In this document: positions 24,433 through 35,574 of the stretch, one piece after another
How positions within the stretch are numbered: position 1 is the stretch's first letter
Layout: each line of letters begins with the position of its first letter
Assembly: GCA_037043015.1 (NCBI GenBank)
Contig: CM073328.1
Coordinates: 17,891,495-17,955,494, forward strand
Length of the DNA stretch: 64,000 nucleotides
Origin: Bryum argenteum
Lineage: Eukaryota > Streptophyta > Bryopsida > Bryales > Bryaceae
Reading direction: 5' to 3'
Notes under the pieces: generated by a model
Told to the model about the DNA's origin: nothing
The model's input: only the letters and a program-made list of their open reading frames with translations
Database searches by the model: none
Position numbers and translations under genes: made by a program

Positions 24433-25323
24433 TCAGACCACTCGCCTGAATCGCTCTTCTAAGGTTGATGGCAAAGTTCCTAGTGCGCACACATTCAGGA
24501 AATCTTCAGCGTCAACACCAGTCTCAGCTCCAAACACAGGGGCTATCAACTCTGGAGTGAGCGTTGTGAGTGTTGCCAAAATCGAATGCGTAGCTGACTT
24601 CGGTGTAAGGCGTGATCCTACACACAACATCATTGCATACTTGAATCCTGCATGCATACACTCTCCAGCAAGGTGAGGCCCATCAAACAGAGTCCTTCGG
24701 ATCTGTTGTCGTAATATCTCCCTTGCACAAGCATCAAAGGCCCCTTTTACACCTCCATCAGCAGCTTCAATGCCCAGTCTTGACACTGTGCAAAATAACT
24801 CTGAATAGTCATAGTTACCCAATATAGCAGATTTTACAGCAGCTTGCTCTTTCACGCTCTTTGTACGGATGAGTGTAGTAAGTACCATAAACAAGTGTGG
24901 CTTCATAACTTGATAATCCCCTTCATACTTATCAACACACGTTGTGTTCTCCTCATCTGGGCGCCACCTACAAACCAAAGCAAGGGTCGACATACTCATG
25001 GGGCGATCCACCTGTTGCCCATACATGGGCAGCAAAAAACACAAGAGCCCAAACACCTCCAAATTGTCTGTACGCAGCTTGTTGAGCTGGCGCCACTGCT
25101 ACGCCACCAGTTCGTTTGTGTGAGCAGGGATGCGAGTGTGATCTACGGAAGCAACCCGATAGCGGAAGAAAGAGTTCGAACGTTTTGTGCTGACAAACTG
25201 AAAATCAGATCGGATGGCTGGCTCACGAGCGACGAGAATGACATCCCTGTCAGTGGCGATGTTCGCAACTTGTGGGTTGGTGTGTCTACGCTCTAGTCGC
25301 TCTTCATCGCCGAACATACTCAC
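24433..25323 (-). pseudogene. Unrecognised protein-coding fossil, ~297 codons
   Basis: One reading frame stays open over about 890 bp apart from roughly one break. The product is rich in predicted helix, with several Cys and conserved-looking stretches (MKPHLFMVLTTLIRTKSVKE, GPHLAGECMHAGFKYAMM, GTLPSTLEERFRRVV). The base composition (near 50% GC) is higher than the flanks. I do not recognise the family. Its compact all-helical look, single-exon form and position among repeats would fit either a decayed host retrocopy or a captured non-retroviral virus nucleoprotein. Neither is shown. Confidence 0.45.
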
Positions 25324-25399
25324 ACAAGCATTTCATCAACTTGACAAGTATATTAATAATTCAATAACAATTAGAAATGCTTTACACAATTAAGTGTTG

Positions 25400-25506
25400 A
25401 AATCGCCAATTGAAGTCTCTTGCTTCAATTGCTCTTCTTTGTTGAAATCCGCTTCCGGCACAATTGAAGCCTCTTGCTTCAATTGCTCTTTATTGGAGTC
25501 CGCTTC
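25400..25506 (+). repeat. Two diverged copies of a ~52 bp tandem unit
   Basis: The words CTCTTGCTTCAATTGCTCTT and TCCGCTTCCGG occur twice in the same order, about 55 bases apart, with minor differences. Confidence 0.7.
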
Positions 25507-25519
25507 CGGTACTCGCCTT

Positions 25520-25542
25520 CTTATTACTCCCGGAGTAATAAG
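25520..25542. repeat. Perfect palindrome (11 bp arms, 1 base centre)
   Basis: CTTATTACTCC is followed after one base by its exact reverse complement. Its role is unknown; it may mark the end of a mobile element. Confidence 0.8.
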
Positions 25543-26044
25543 ATTACTCATATACTCATACAATCAAACTACAAACAATCTTAAAGCATAAAATATAATT
25601 TGTATTAATATATTAAAACTGTTTGAAGTCCAATACACGGAGAGAAAGGTGTAGACAAGAATAGCTTCTCTTCCCACGCCTTTAATCTCTCTTAAAACGA
25701 AAAGGTACCTATGTAGGTCTTTTGAGATCTACCTTTCTATTTCCTTAAGCTGTTTCATCCTATTATTTCTTATCCTATCTATTTGTCTATTCTAATTTAA
25801 ACCTTTTTACATTCTATTGGACAATCGGACCTAATTAAGGCTCTTTTCTCATCACACTCCCACCTGTCAGGTTCCTAGCGCCTCAATGGGTTTGCCGCCC
25901 ACAGGCTCGCATACATGTTAGACTCCTTGGTCCGTGTTTTAAGAGGGGTCGGATGAAGAGTTCAATACGTCGGCGTCCCGAGCGCGCAGTTGGCCTAAAC
26001 CGCGCCTTTTAACAGCGCACGCTTTGTTCCTCGGCCGCCGCAAC

Positions 26045-27320
26045 GGCATTTTTTTATTTCTAAAACTTATAGGTGAAATAAAAGAAAAACAAAAACAAAA
26101 ATTGAATATGACATAAGAACACAAACCCGACGTAATTACCAGGAAACACTTTGGTAACAGATCTCACTAAAATAAATAAGCCATCTTGGTTCGTCAAGCT
26201 TTGGAAGTGACAAGGCCTTGCATTACAAACCTTGTGGCCTTTGCATTTTAAATTTCAAAAACTTATACGTGTAAATAATACAGAAACAAAAACAAAATTT
26301 GGATATGTCATTGGAACACAAATCCCGCGTGATCACATGGAACCTCATTGGTAAGTGTTGTCATCAAAATATATAAGGCACCTTGTTTCGTCGTGCTTTG
26401 AATTTGACAAGGCCTTGGTCTACAAAGCTTGTGGCCATTGCATTTTAGATTGAAAAACTTATAGGTGTAAATAAAACAAAAAACAAAAACAAAATTTGGA
26501 TATGTCATTGGAACACAAACCCCGCGTGAATACATGGAAACACCTTGGTAACAGATCTCACCCAAATAAATAAGCTATCTTGGTTCGTCAAGCTTTGAAA
26601 GTGACAAGGCCTTGCACTACAAAGCTTGTGGCCATTGCACTTTAGATTTCAAAAACTCATAGGTGTAAATAAAACAGAAACAAAAAATAAAAATTGCATA
26701 TGTCATAGCATCACAAACCCCGCGTGATGACATGGAACCTCATTGGTAAGTGTTGTCATCAAAATATATAAGGCACCTTGTTTCGTCGTGCTTCGAATTT
26801 GACAAGGCCTTGCCCTACAAAGCTTGTGGCCATTGCATTTTAAATTTCAGAAACTTATCGCTGTAAATTAAAGAAAAACAAAAACAAAATTTGGATATGT
26901 CATTGGAACACAAATTCCGCGTGATTACATGGAAAGACGTTGGTAACAGATCTCACTAAAATAAATAAGCCATCTTGGTTCGTCAAGCTTTGAAATTGAC
27001 AAGGCCTTGCACTACAAAGCTTGTGACCATTGCACTTTAGATTTCAAAAACTCATAGGTGTAAATCAATGAGAAACAAAAAATAAATAAATTGCTTATGT
27101 CATAGCATCACAAACCCCGCGTGATGACATGGAACCTCATTGGTAAGTGTTGTCATCAAAATATATAAGGCACTTTGTTTCGTCGTGCTTTGTATTTGAC
27201 AAGGCCTTGACCTACAGAGCTTGTGGCGATTGCATTTTAGATTTGAAAAACTCATAGGTATAAAAAGAAGAGAAAAAAAAACAAAATTTGGATATGTCAT
27301 TGGAACACAAACCCCGCGTG
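26045..27320 (+). repeat. ~197 bp satellite, about 6.5 monomers, two alternating types
   Basis: The word ACAAGGCCTTG recurs near 26211, 26408, 26603, 26802, 27000 and 27199, a period of 195-199 bp. Each monomer also carries CTTGTGGCCATTGCA, a polyA-rich AAACAAAAACAAAAT tract and a CCGCGTGA word. Two types alternate strictly. Type A has ACAGATCTCACTAAAATAAA and TTGGTTCGTCAAGC; type B has GTGTTGTCATCAAAATATA and TTGTTTCGTCGTGC. The higher-order period is therefore about 395 bp. No coding function is seen; frames within it are by-products of the repeat. Confidence 0.9.
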
Positions 27321-27502
27321 AATTTCCTCTTGCACCATTTCTTCTTCGCCCCTGAACCCGGTGATAGCGCGGTCGATTGCGCTCCGGTGCGGATCGATGT
27401 CTGCGCTGGCTCCTCGACTGGCTCCGTGGACCCCTCGATCCTGAACCCTTGCATGTTCTCTGGCTCTGCGTGCGACTCCGCTGTCTGCTCTGTCCCCTCG
27501 TT

Positions 27503-27563
27503 AATATCATTAATGATATATTATTATGGCCAAACAGCCATAATAATATCGCCTGTTTGGCCA
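27503..27563. repeat. Cluster of overlapping inverted repeats
   Basis: Three palindromes overlap. One is an A/T palindrome around ATATCATTAATGATAT (27503-27518). The second has ATATTATTATGGC with its complement (27518-27549). The third has TGGCCAAACAG with its complement (27527-27563). The cluster lies just right of the satellite, next to a GC-richer segment (27330-27510) that encodes a Gln/Arg/Ser-rich stretch on the minus strand of unclear origin. Confidence 0.7.
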
Positions 27564-27639
27564 GGGTCTCATCACATTGAGGGCTTGTTTCAGGTCGTAA
27601 ACTATCATGTTTTAAACATTCAATTTCAAAATTGAGACC

Positions 27640-28330
27640 AATAGCCCCAAATAACCTTAACCCAAAATGTAAAATCTAAAAATTCAGCCCCAAAACTCAA
27701 CCCCAAAATTACTAAAAACTCCCAATTGAATGTAATATGGCTAGCTAGCTCGTCACAAAGGGAGGGTAAAGGTTGCTCCTATTTGTAAATGTTTAGGTTT
27801 CAAATTGTTAAGAAGCGACTCCAAAAATCTTCAATCAAGCCTTGTAGATTACAAGATTCTGATGATGTGTAGACTCTAATTATTTTTTATCAATTTTCAT
27901 TCAAAGTCGAAATGCTACCAACAAATCAATTGTACATGAAGAAATCATCACCTAGAGATTTATTCACCTTTATATTAATAACACTCTTGAACCATACAGA
28001 AATAACTAGAAGGATAATTGGGCTCAAATAATAACACCTTGCATTGGAGAAAATTGCCTCAAAAGTACAAAGGAAAAATAGTTCAAAATTGAACCGTTTG
28101 CACTAAAATGCATGCCATGTCTTCAAGACATCTTAGAATGGGCTAAGCTTTCTATTACAAATATTGACTTGTATCACAATTCATTTCCAAAAATAAAGCT
28201 CAAATTTAACAATGGACAAAGGAGAATCAACTCCTTAGTGACCATGCATTTTTTTACTTTTTTCAGAAAAATTTAAAAAAAAAATCATTGAGAATATAAT
28301 ACCAAATTATTCAAATCAATAAAAGCTGAT
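27640..28330. other. No gene seen
   Basis: AT-rich DNA. The first 90 bases hold a degenerate CCCCAAAA/ACCCCAAAAT-like run. No frame or structural RNA is supported. Confidence 0.5.
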
Positions 28331-28333
28331 GGA

Positions 28334-29240
28334 CTTAGTTACCGAATCGCAGCAGAGAACAGGAAAGTGTACAAGAGCCTTCAATGGCAGCCTGAATGGG
28401 GTATATTGTTTCGCACAGAATCTAGTTGGTCATTGGTGGTGGAAGACAAATTTGCAGAAGGTGCACACGCTGAGATCTTCAATGTCTTTATTCGACGGCC
28501 TAATATGACATTAGTTGAAAGGCAAACAAAGTGGGTGGTAAAATGTTCAAAAAAGAGACCTTGTTACAGGATCTACAAAAACAATGGCCTCATGGATACT
28601 TGCAAAGCAGGGCATGGTCCATTAAACAAGGATCCCATTTGGCTCATTTGTTAGTCGTGTAGTAGAGGGAGTGTTATTGCCAAGTGGTCAACATGGTTTC
28701 CTTTTGAGAAAAGCAGATGAAGATTTAAGGAAACTGATTGTCCGCTCGAGACCTCATTGTGGCTATACTAGTGATCCATTTGAGAAGGAGATATTGGAAT
28801 GGTTTTTCTACGAGAGTGCATGTGGAATGGAGTGGTTGCACAAACATGAAATTGTTCATAGAGACCTCAAGGCATCCAATGTACTTGTTTCAAATGACAT
28901 TTGCTATGTAGCAGACTTTAAGTGCTCGATTGGTGTAATTGAAAACTAGATTTTGGAGGGATCCCCAAATTTTGCAAGCTTGTAGAGATAGAAGTGTAAG
29001 CGAGAGACCGGAGTTGTTTACAAGAGCAGCGGACGTTTATAGTTATGCAATGACATGCTACGAGATATTGACGGGGAAACTCCCTTTTGAAGGAGAAATT
29101 GTGACAATAGATCTTGTTATTGAGGGGCAACGACCGAAGGTGCCGGAGTGTGTTGATGATTGGATCACAGATCTCATATGCAAGTGTTGGGAAACCAATC
29201 ATGATGCAAGACCAACACTTGAATATCAACACACCAAGCA
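28334..29240 (+). pseudogene. Protein kinase pseudogene (bryophyte/lycophyte-type Ser/Thr kinase)
   Basis: Three consecutive frames carry the parts of one kinase. 28334-28650 holds a leader (SLQWQPEWGILFRTESSW), a decayed glycine loop (EGAHAEIFNV) and a VVKCSKK segment. 28655-28940 holds a WLHKHEIVHRDLKASNVLV catalytic loop and VADFK, where the DFG motif has lost its Gly. 28945-29240 holds FWRDPQILQACRDR in place of the APE segment, then FTRAADVYSYAMTCYEILTG and a C-lobe end. Two frameshifts (about 28650 and 28940), the DFG change and the altered APE show it is dead. The HRDLKASNVLV and ADVYSYxMTCYEILTGKLPF pattern is that of a large plant kinase group common in mosses and lycophytes. Confidence 0.85.
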
Positions 29241-29491
29241 CAACACTCTTAACAACACTACCAGTCTAGGATGGGCACTGAGGTTTGATAAATTCCACGT
29301 TTCTTGTTCCACTTACAATCAAATAGCTCTGTTTAACACTACATGCACCTGATATCTAAACTGATGATTTCACTTCAATCAAATTGATTGCATTACAAGA
29401 ATCCTAAAGCAATGCCCGATTTCACAGTTACAGCTCTGCAGATGTACTTACAAAATCTCATATAAAATTTTATCAAACGTAATGTACATCA

Positions 29492-29717
29492 CTACACTAA
29501 ATTTGATAAGTAGTGTTAGATACACTAATTTACATAAACATGTTATAAGTTTTTACTGTTGTTCAATAATTTTACCCACTATATTGGCCAAGATGGGGGT
29601 CCTTATACAGTATCAGAATCAATGCTCTTGGTAAATTTTTTAAAAAAACAAAAGTAAATACTTATAACAATTTCAAACCTTATAATAATCTAACACTAAT
29701 TATCAAATTTAGTGTAG
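29492..29717. mobile_element. Small TIR element (MITE), ~226 bp
   Basis: The left end CTACACTAAATTTGATAAG and following TAGTGTTAG are matched in reverse complement at the right end, giving terminal inverted repeats of about 28 bp with one or two mismatches. The centre is A/T-rich and non-coding. TA dinucleotides sit symmetrically in the ends. A related pair of ends is found at 36603-37466. The superfamily is uncertain. Confidence 0.75.
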
Positions 29718-31004
29718 CTCACCGTGCAGGCCTCAAAACACCAAAAATCTGACTATCATACTCTGTAGAAAATTGGAAACCTAAAAGTTTGAGCTTTTAT
29801 ATATAACCCATTCCTGCTAGCAGGGCTTGTGACATGCTCTGAAATGTACAACGACTAAACAATTCCGACAGTGTCGCAACCATGTCAGGGCCTTTCCCGA
29901 CGGTAAAGGGTCAATAGGACTATAGGAGAAGCGAGCCTTGGATCCAGAATTTTCAGCATTCGGAAGTGGGCTCCTTGTACTTATGGTAGGAGTACCAAAA
30001 ATGGTGCAGTGCCGAAAATGGAGCCCTAGTAATCTTGAGTCAGAGGTACATAATAGATTCCCCACGCAATAGTATCATGTACTCACTGCAGACATTATAG
30101 GGTATCTTTTTAGGGCACCATTCTAGGAACACCTATACTTTCAACTTCAAAAATTCATAACTCATTGTAGAAGAGTCTAAAAATGATGATTCCACTTGCT
30201 CTATTCTTCTACTAGTTTTCCCCATGCACGAAAATTGCTTGCACTGGTGACATCCCTGTAGATTTCTCGTTCTGAAAATTGAGCCATTACAGAGCACCAT
30301 ACCATACATATCCAAAACTGCTAAAGAGGTTCTTTTTCGTGTACGTTGGTACGATTTGAAATCCAAGAGCAGAGTGACTACGACATAGAGAGAACCAAGC
30401 AAGAAAAGCATGGTAATGGAAGTGGACAAAGTCCAATGGCATTGTACAGTACAGTACAAACATGGCCCTAAAATCCCCCTGTTTGTATGAAAAGTGAAAG
30501 CAGTAGGAGCGTTTTAGGCAGTTGAGCAGATGAGGAGGCGCCCCCATGCAATTCAAGTGGGTCCTGCATTTGCTCCTCCCAATTCTTTCCAAGTGTACAC
30601 AATGGTCATCGCTTGACACGCCTCCATTGCGGTGCACTCCACCAAGGCCATCCACGCCCTTCCTCACTTTTTTATTCTGTAGCAATGATTCTCATTTTTA
30701 CTGTAAGCTTAGTTTGCATGCATATTTGTGTTGCTTGGTCTGAAGTACTCCCTGAGTTACTCCATTTCAGTAGCCTGGTACCCAAATTATGCATGAGATG
30801 CTGGAAAAGTGCTGCTTTACTTGCAGACTCGAGGCCGTTTGAGACCCCAAGAATTCTGGGCAATGGTTCGTGGCAGCACTCTAGAATCTGTGGAGATTCC
30901 CAAAGCCATTTTTGATGATTTTGAATTCTGAAATGGGGTCTGCGGTCCAAAATTACTCTCAAAGCATATTCCTTGGCAATTTAACCCCTAGCTCTCCTTG
31001 AAGT

Positions 31005-32120
31005 CCGAAATGGGTTTCTGCAATTCCGGGCAGCCTAGATGAAGGGGTTAGAAGTAATATTTTTGCCTAAGATTTTTTATTGGGTCCTCCTTATACTGCA
31101 AAGTGTCTGCAGTAAAATTTTCAAAGTCAAATTCCAATTTTTGAGTCTTCTAGGACAATCCTTGGGTTGCGAGCCAAGATGGGGCAGCTTAAAAAAATAG
31201 CTTTTTAAAAAAAATAAAATTGAAACATGTTCATTACTAAATCACTACTCAAATTTCAAAGTGACTCAAGTCGAAAAGTTTACCAATTTTACAAGGGTAG
31301 CCTCCAAAAATTTCAAAACCAATCTTCGCAATGCCCAAAAAAACTTGGGAGACAAACCTAGGATGTTATGATCTCTCAAATGGTAAACATCAAACGGTCA
31401 TTTTTTTGAACAGTAATCAAGCATATTCTAAGGTACGGTTGGAAGTTTTAAAAAAGGAAAAAAAATTGGTTCACAACCCCACGAGTGCTTAAAGGTAGAG
31501 AATTGCAGTTTTGAGGTTTCAAGCTCCTAAAAAACACCAAGGAGATTTAGGGGTTAAACTACTACATTAAAAACTAGGGGGCTCCTTTATCCCTCCCCCA
31601 TCCTCCTTGGTAGCTGCTATGAACGCTTACCCAAGAATTCTGGAATGCTTCATTTTAACCCTATTAGTAAAGAAATTCAATGAAAGCCTGAGTTTCCACT
31701 CGCTTCTCATTATGAAGTTGAAATAGTGATAGATTGTAGAGTTTTCTCATATCCAATGATAAAGACTATTCATGCTTTACAAGTTATTTACTCCTGAATC
31801 TCAAAAGTGCAAGAAAGTCCACCCAAAACTACATCATATTCTGGTCTACTCTTAAATTCTACTTGATAACAGGAAAAAAACTACACATACTTTTGACCCT
31901 TAAAAATCCAAGAAAGTTGAATGGCATATTGCTATTTCGAGCAACCTAGATGACGGGGTTGAGAGTGTTATTTTTTCCTGAAATTTTTATTAGGTGCTTC
32001 CAAAACTACAAGGTGTATGTGGTAAAACTTGCAAAGCCAAATTCCAATATTTGAACCTTCATCTAATACTTTAGTTTTTGAGTCCAAAATGGGCATTTTT
32101 AAGGTTAGTTTTTTAAGAAA
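31005..32120 (+). repeat. Diverged direct repeat pair inside the long-TIR element
   Basis: About 200 bp at 31010-31200 recurs at 31930-32110: GCAGCCTAGATGAAGGGGTT against GCAACCTAGATGACGGGGTT, then CAAAGTCAAATTCCAATTTTTGA against CAAAGCCAAATTCCAATATTTGA. A third, shorter trace (GGGCAGCCTAGATGAAGGG) lies near 45387-45410 in a distant intron. Confidence 0.7.
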
Positions 32121-32832
32121 TTCTTTTTGATAACATGTTCATTACCAAATGACTACTCAGATTCCCAAGTAAACACTCAAATTGAAACCATAATTACCAA
32201 TTTTACAAATAACATTAGTAGAAAATTGCAGTTTTTGGTTTCGGAGATCCACAAAATGCTTGGATTTTATGGGGTTCAAAGCTAACCATGAACTGAGGTT
32301 AAACTTCTATTCTTTTAATTGCACATATAAAGAGGTACCAGGGCATGTTTTTACAATTTGTACCTTTGATTCAAAAAATATCTTGATTTCTTTTTTTATC
32401 TTCATAAACATGTATTTGGATCCCAATACACCCCATGGAGAAATTCAAGCTTCTCTTCGACTTTTTAAAAATAACCTTTGTGACCCCATAATATAACTTC
32501 CCCATTCAACAACAATTGGAAATAAAAGATTAATTAAACTTTAAAACATTTGATTCTCCTTGACTTTTTCTTTATAATTGCGGTACTCATTTGAGGTATT
32601 AGTTTCTAATATGATAATCATACAATGTTGAACTCATTGCTTTTAGAACATTTGACCTACATGGAGCCTTCAAGAGCATCATGCATCATAGTGAGATAAC
32701 CAATTCCACACACAAAGACTATTGAGATAGAAACTAAGTGCCATGTGCCAGAATATATCTTAACATATATATTCTTACTTGCAACTTGATAAGACTTGAA
32801 CGTTTAATCTTCCCATTGGATAATAAACTGGA

Positions 32833-33478
32833 GTTTAACCCCTAGAGGTCCTTGATACAAAATTGTTTAAATTATCAAAAAGAACCTTCTTTTACTTCAG
32901 GTGCAAAGAAACTCAATCTAAGCATTGATTAGAAGATTTAACCGTAGGATCTTGAAGTTAAGTTGACCCTTTTCTGGAATATCAAATTTGAACCGTTAAT
33001 TTTTCTCCAATTTTGAGATTATAATGATCAAAGTTGGCTGAATTTTCTCCCTGCGGAAATTCCTAAAAGCGATTTCCGCTTTCTTGGACCTTTATGGGTT
33101 AAGGATAACCTACTGATATTTCCTGCAGCACTGCTTTATAAACATGTATACCTATTGCATCTACCGTACCTATGAAAGCATTCGAAAATCACGACACCAT
33201 CCGCTTTTTAACCCCTAACTTTCCTTAAAACCCGAAACGGGTTTTTGAGGTTCCCGCAGGAGAAAAACTCAACCAACTTTGACCATTATAATCTCACAAA
33301 CGATGAAGAATGAACAGTTCAAATTTGGTATGTGAGAAGAATGTCAAAGTGAACTTTGAGATCTTACGGTTGAATCTTTTAAAGAATGCTTAGATTGAGA
33401 TTTATTAAGCTTAATCTTATGAAAGGTCAGATTTTGTGACTTAGATCATTTTGCAACAAGGAAATTTAGGGGTTTAGG
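32833..33478. mobile_element. Inverted-repeat unit with ~230 bp arms (nested foldback)
   Basis: 32833-33057 is matched in reverse complement by 33250-33478. Shared words include TTTAACCCCTA, CTCAATCTAAGCATT, GAGATTATAATG, TCAAAGTTGG and CTGCGG/CTGCGGG. The loop is about 190 bp. It lies wholly inside the long-TIR element and may be a later insertion or an internal part of it. Confidence 0.7.
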
Positions 33479-34012
33479 TAGAGGCACTTGAAAGTGATCA
33501 TTCAAGAGTTTTAGTATGTACTTGAAGGAATTGGAGAGGAGGATAAATTTTGACATGTAAAGAGATAGGAGCCACATGTATTGGGAATAATCTCAAAACT
33601 TCATGGATAATATTATATTCATGATAAGGTGCTCAATAATAGCTCGAGAAATCAAATAGCAAGTGAGTAGAAAGATAGAGCAAGTGGAATCATCACTTTT
33701 AGACTCTTTTATAGTGAGTTATAAGTTTTTGTAGTTGAAAAAATAGGTGTTTCTAAAATGCTATCCTAAAGTGACACCCTATAATGTTTGTACTAAGTAC
33801 ATCGTAGTGTTCTATGGTAGAGCTAGTATGTATGTCTAAGTGAAGATTACTAAAGCTTTATTATAGGACTTCTTTCATTTGAGACCATCAACTATATACT
33901 CAAGAACAATAAACATACAGATTGCAAACTTTTATTTACATATAACTCCAAATGGCCTCTTCAAAACATCCTCAACATATGAAAAAGAAACTCCTCTCCA
34001 AAACATCACACC

Positions 34013-34032
34013 TCTCTCTCTCTCTCTCTCTG
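34013..34032 (+). repeat. (CT)n microsatellite
   Basis: About ten CT dinucleotides in a row. Confidence 0.85.
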
Positions 34033-34986
34033 TGAGGATCCATCTTCAAACCCTTGTGGCCCTATCGTCGCCTTTGAAAAGGAAAAAAAAGGAAAGGTAC
34101 CTCTTTTTATATCCTCCAAAACCACCACTTTACATTCATAAAGATTACCACTTCACTCTTTTTTATTCGCCTCTTTGAAACCATAATTCCTTCCTCTCTT
34201 TAAACATGGATAACCGAGAGTAGGAACATTGCATATTGATTGCATATCCCATAATTTCAACATCACCAAAAACCTCCAACTTCATATTTTTTTCTATAAC
34301 TAAGTCAAGATTTTTTTACACATTTTATAAATTTCATTATGACCTTTTTGATGTTTGTGTCTGGAGGACACGATTAAGTACTTGTAGAGATTACATATGA
34401 GTTGAAAGGTTAAAATCATTGTAAGTAGGTTCAAAATCATTCCTATATTAAATTGAGTTGTTGGCATAAAGTGATTGAAAAATTATGGATGAAAACTTCA
34501 GGGCTAACTCTAGTGAATGAGTTGAATTACATTTGTAGTGAAAAATAAATAAATTACAAAAACATTGGACATTTTGTTTTTATTGAACAACGAGACCTCT
34601 ATAATTTGCATTGACATGATAATCAAACAATTTTATTTCGTCCATAAAATCATTATCATAATTCCTCCGTTTTTTTATGCCCTATTTCTAATGCAATTCC
34701 CCTTATGTACACTTCCAAGTACAAAGTGCTTTCATTTTCCCCAAAAGAATATGAACAAAATTTGATAATTTTTTAAATGGATAGTGATTCTAGGTGATTG
34801 TCCAAGTAAAGAGATCTTCCAAGGCCAAGCAAAAGCAAGCCAGAAAATTTCATTCATCCATCGATGAGGATTTCATCGACATCAACCACGGATAATGGTG
34901 GTGTCCTTCACTGTGGTGAGAGCTCAACCGCCTTGACAGACAGAGGAAGGTTGAGGGAGGGGGTTTTAGAGAAGGAAACGAGCGCC

Positions 34987-35574
34987 ATGGCGACGTTGCG
35001 GCATGCGCCGTCCATTTCAACGTTACTCAATCCATCGCCCGTCGCAACAATCCACCCTTCCAATTCCAGGCTTCGATTACCTTTCATTCCCCGTGCGAAT
35101 CAAGCCAAGCTCACAACTCAAGCTCCCGCAAACCTCCCCGCCCTTCCCTCAAACCCTCCAACCCTTCCCTCAAATGTTTCCTCAACCAATTCCACCCCGG
35201 AGTCCGAGCAATCGCTTAGCGCGTCCCTAAATGGCGCTCTACTGAATTTTGTATCCGAGCATGCGCGCGAATTGGCTATCGGAAGCGCGGTGTTCGCGCT
35301 CGTGTGCCTGCCGGACGAGCACGCGCTGGCCCTGGGCCCCGGCGGCCCCTTGATGGAGGAGTTTTGGGATAATGTTCGCCGCTATGGATTCTACTTCTTC
35401 ACGGTGGTGTCGGGAGGATTGTACAGCTTGGCGAAGCCGTTGGTGGAGCTCATGAAGGATCCGTCGACGCAGATCTTGGTCATCATAGCTGTGGTTGGTA
35501 CTTTCTATCTTATGTATTTGACGGTCAGTACCATGCTTGGTCTGAATGACTTTGTGTATGAATATTCTCAATAA
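34987..35574 (+). CDS. Nuclear-encoded plastid Ycf33-like (DUF751) protein
   Basis: A single-exon frame encodes 195 residues from the Met at 34987. This start has a strong context (GCGCCATGGCG) and begins a typical plastid transit peptide rich in Ser, Pro, Thr and Arg with no acidic residues (MATLRHAPSISTLLNPSPVA). The frame is open upstream to a Met at 34864, but that leader looks like 5' UTR. Residues from about 120 match the Ycf33/DUF751 pattern: FWDNVRRYGFYFFTVVSGG, a short loop, then a second membrane helix ILVIIAVVGTFYLMYLTVST and the ending MLGLNDFVYEY. Two transmembrane helices suggest a thylakoid or envelope protein. Ycf33 is plastid-encoded in many algae, and nuclear copies are known in plants. 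The function is unknown; links to photosystem I cyclic electron flow have been proposed for the cyanobacterial homologue. The gene is GC-rich and looks intact. Confidence 0.85.
   Translation: MATLRHAPSISTLLNPSPVATIHPSNSRLRLPFIPRANQAKLTTQAPANLPALPSNPPTLPSNVSSTNSTPESEQSLSASLNGALLNFVSEHARELAIGSAVFALVCLPDEHALALGPGGPLMEEFWDNVRRYGFYFFTVVSGGLYSLAKPLVELMKDPSTQILVIIAVVGTFYLMYLTVSTMLGLNDFVYEYSQ

Larger units (their letters stand above)
30000..33900. mobile_element. Long-TIR DNA element, ~3.9 kb, non-autonomous (Mutator-like or foldback)
   Basis: The segment 30000-30320 is matched in reverse complement by about 33600-33900. Shared words include TAGTAATCTT, ACATTATAGGGT, AACACCTAT, GATGATTCCACTTGCTCTAT, and AGAGCACC against TGAGCACC. 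Arms of about 300 bp with perhaps 75-80% identity fit Mutator-like elements or large foldback elements. No transposase frame is seen inside. The interior instead holds a diverged direct repeat pair and a smaller inverted-repeat unit. Outer limits and target-site duplication could not be fixed by eye. Confidence 0.7.

Noticed and set aside
26045-27320. CRISPR array
   Set aside because: Repeats are ~197 bp monomers in direct contact with no short repeat-spacer pattern, in a eukaryotic nuclear context.
26308-27510. Minus-strand frames within the satellite and its right flank
   Set aside because: They follow the satellite period and show no domain; repeat by-products.
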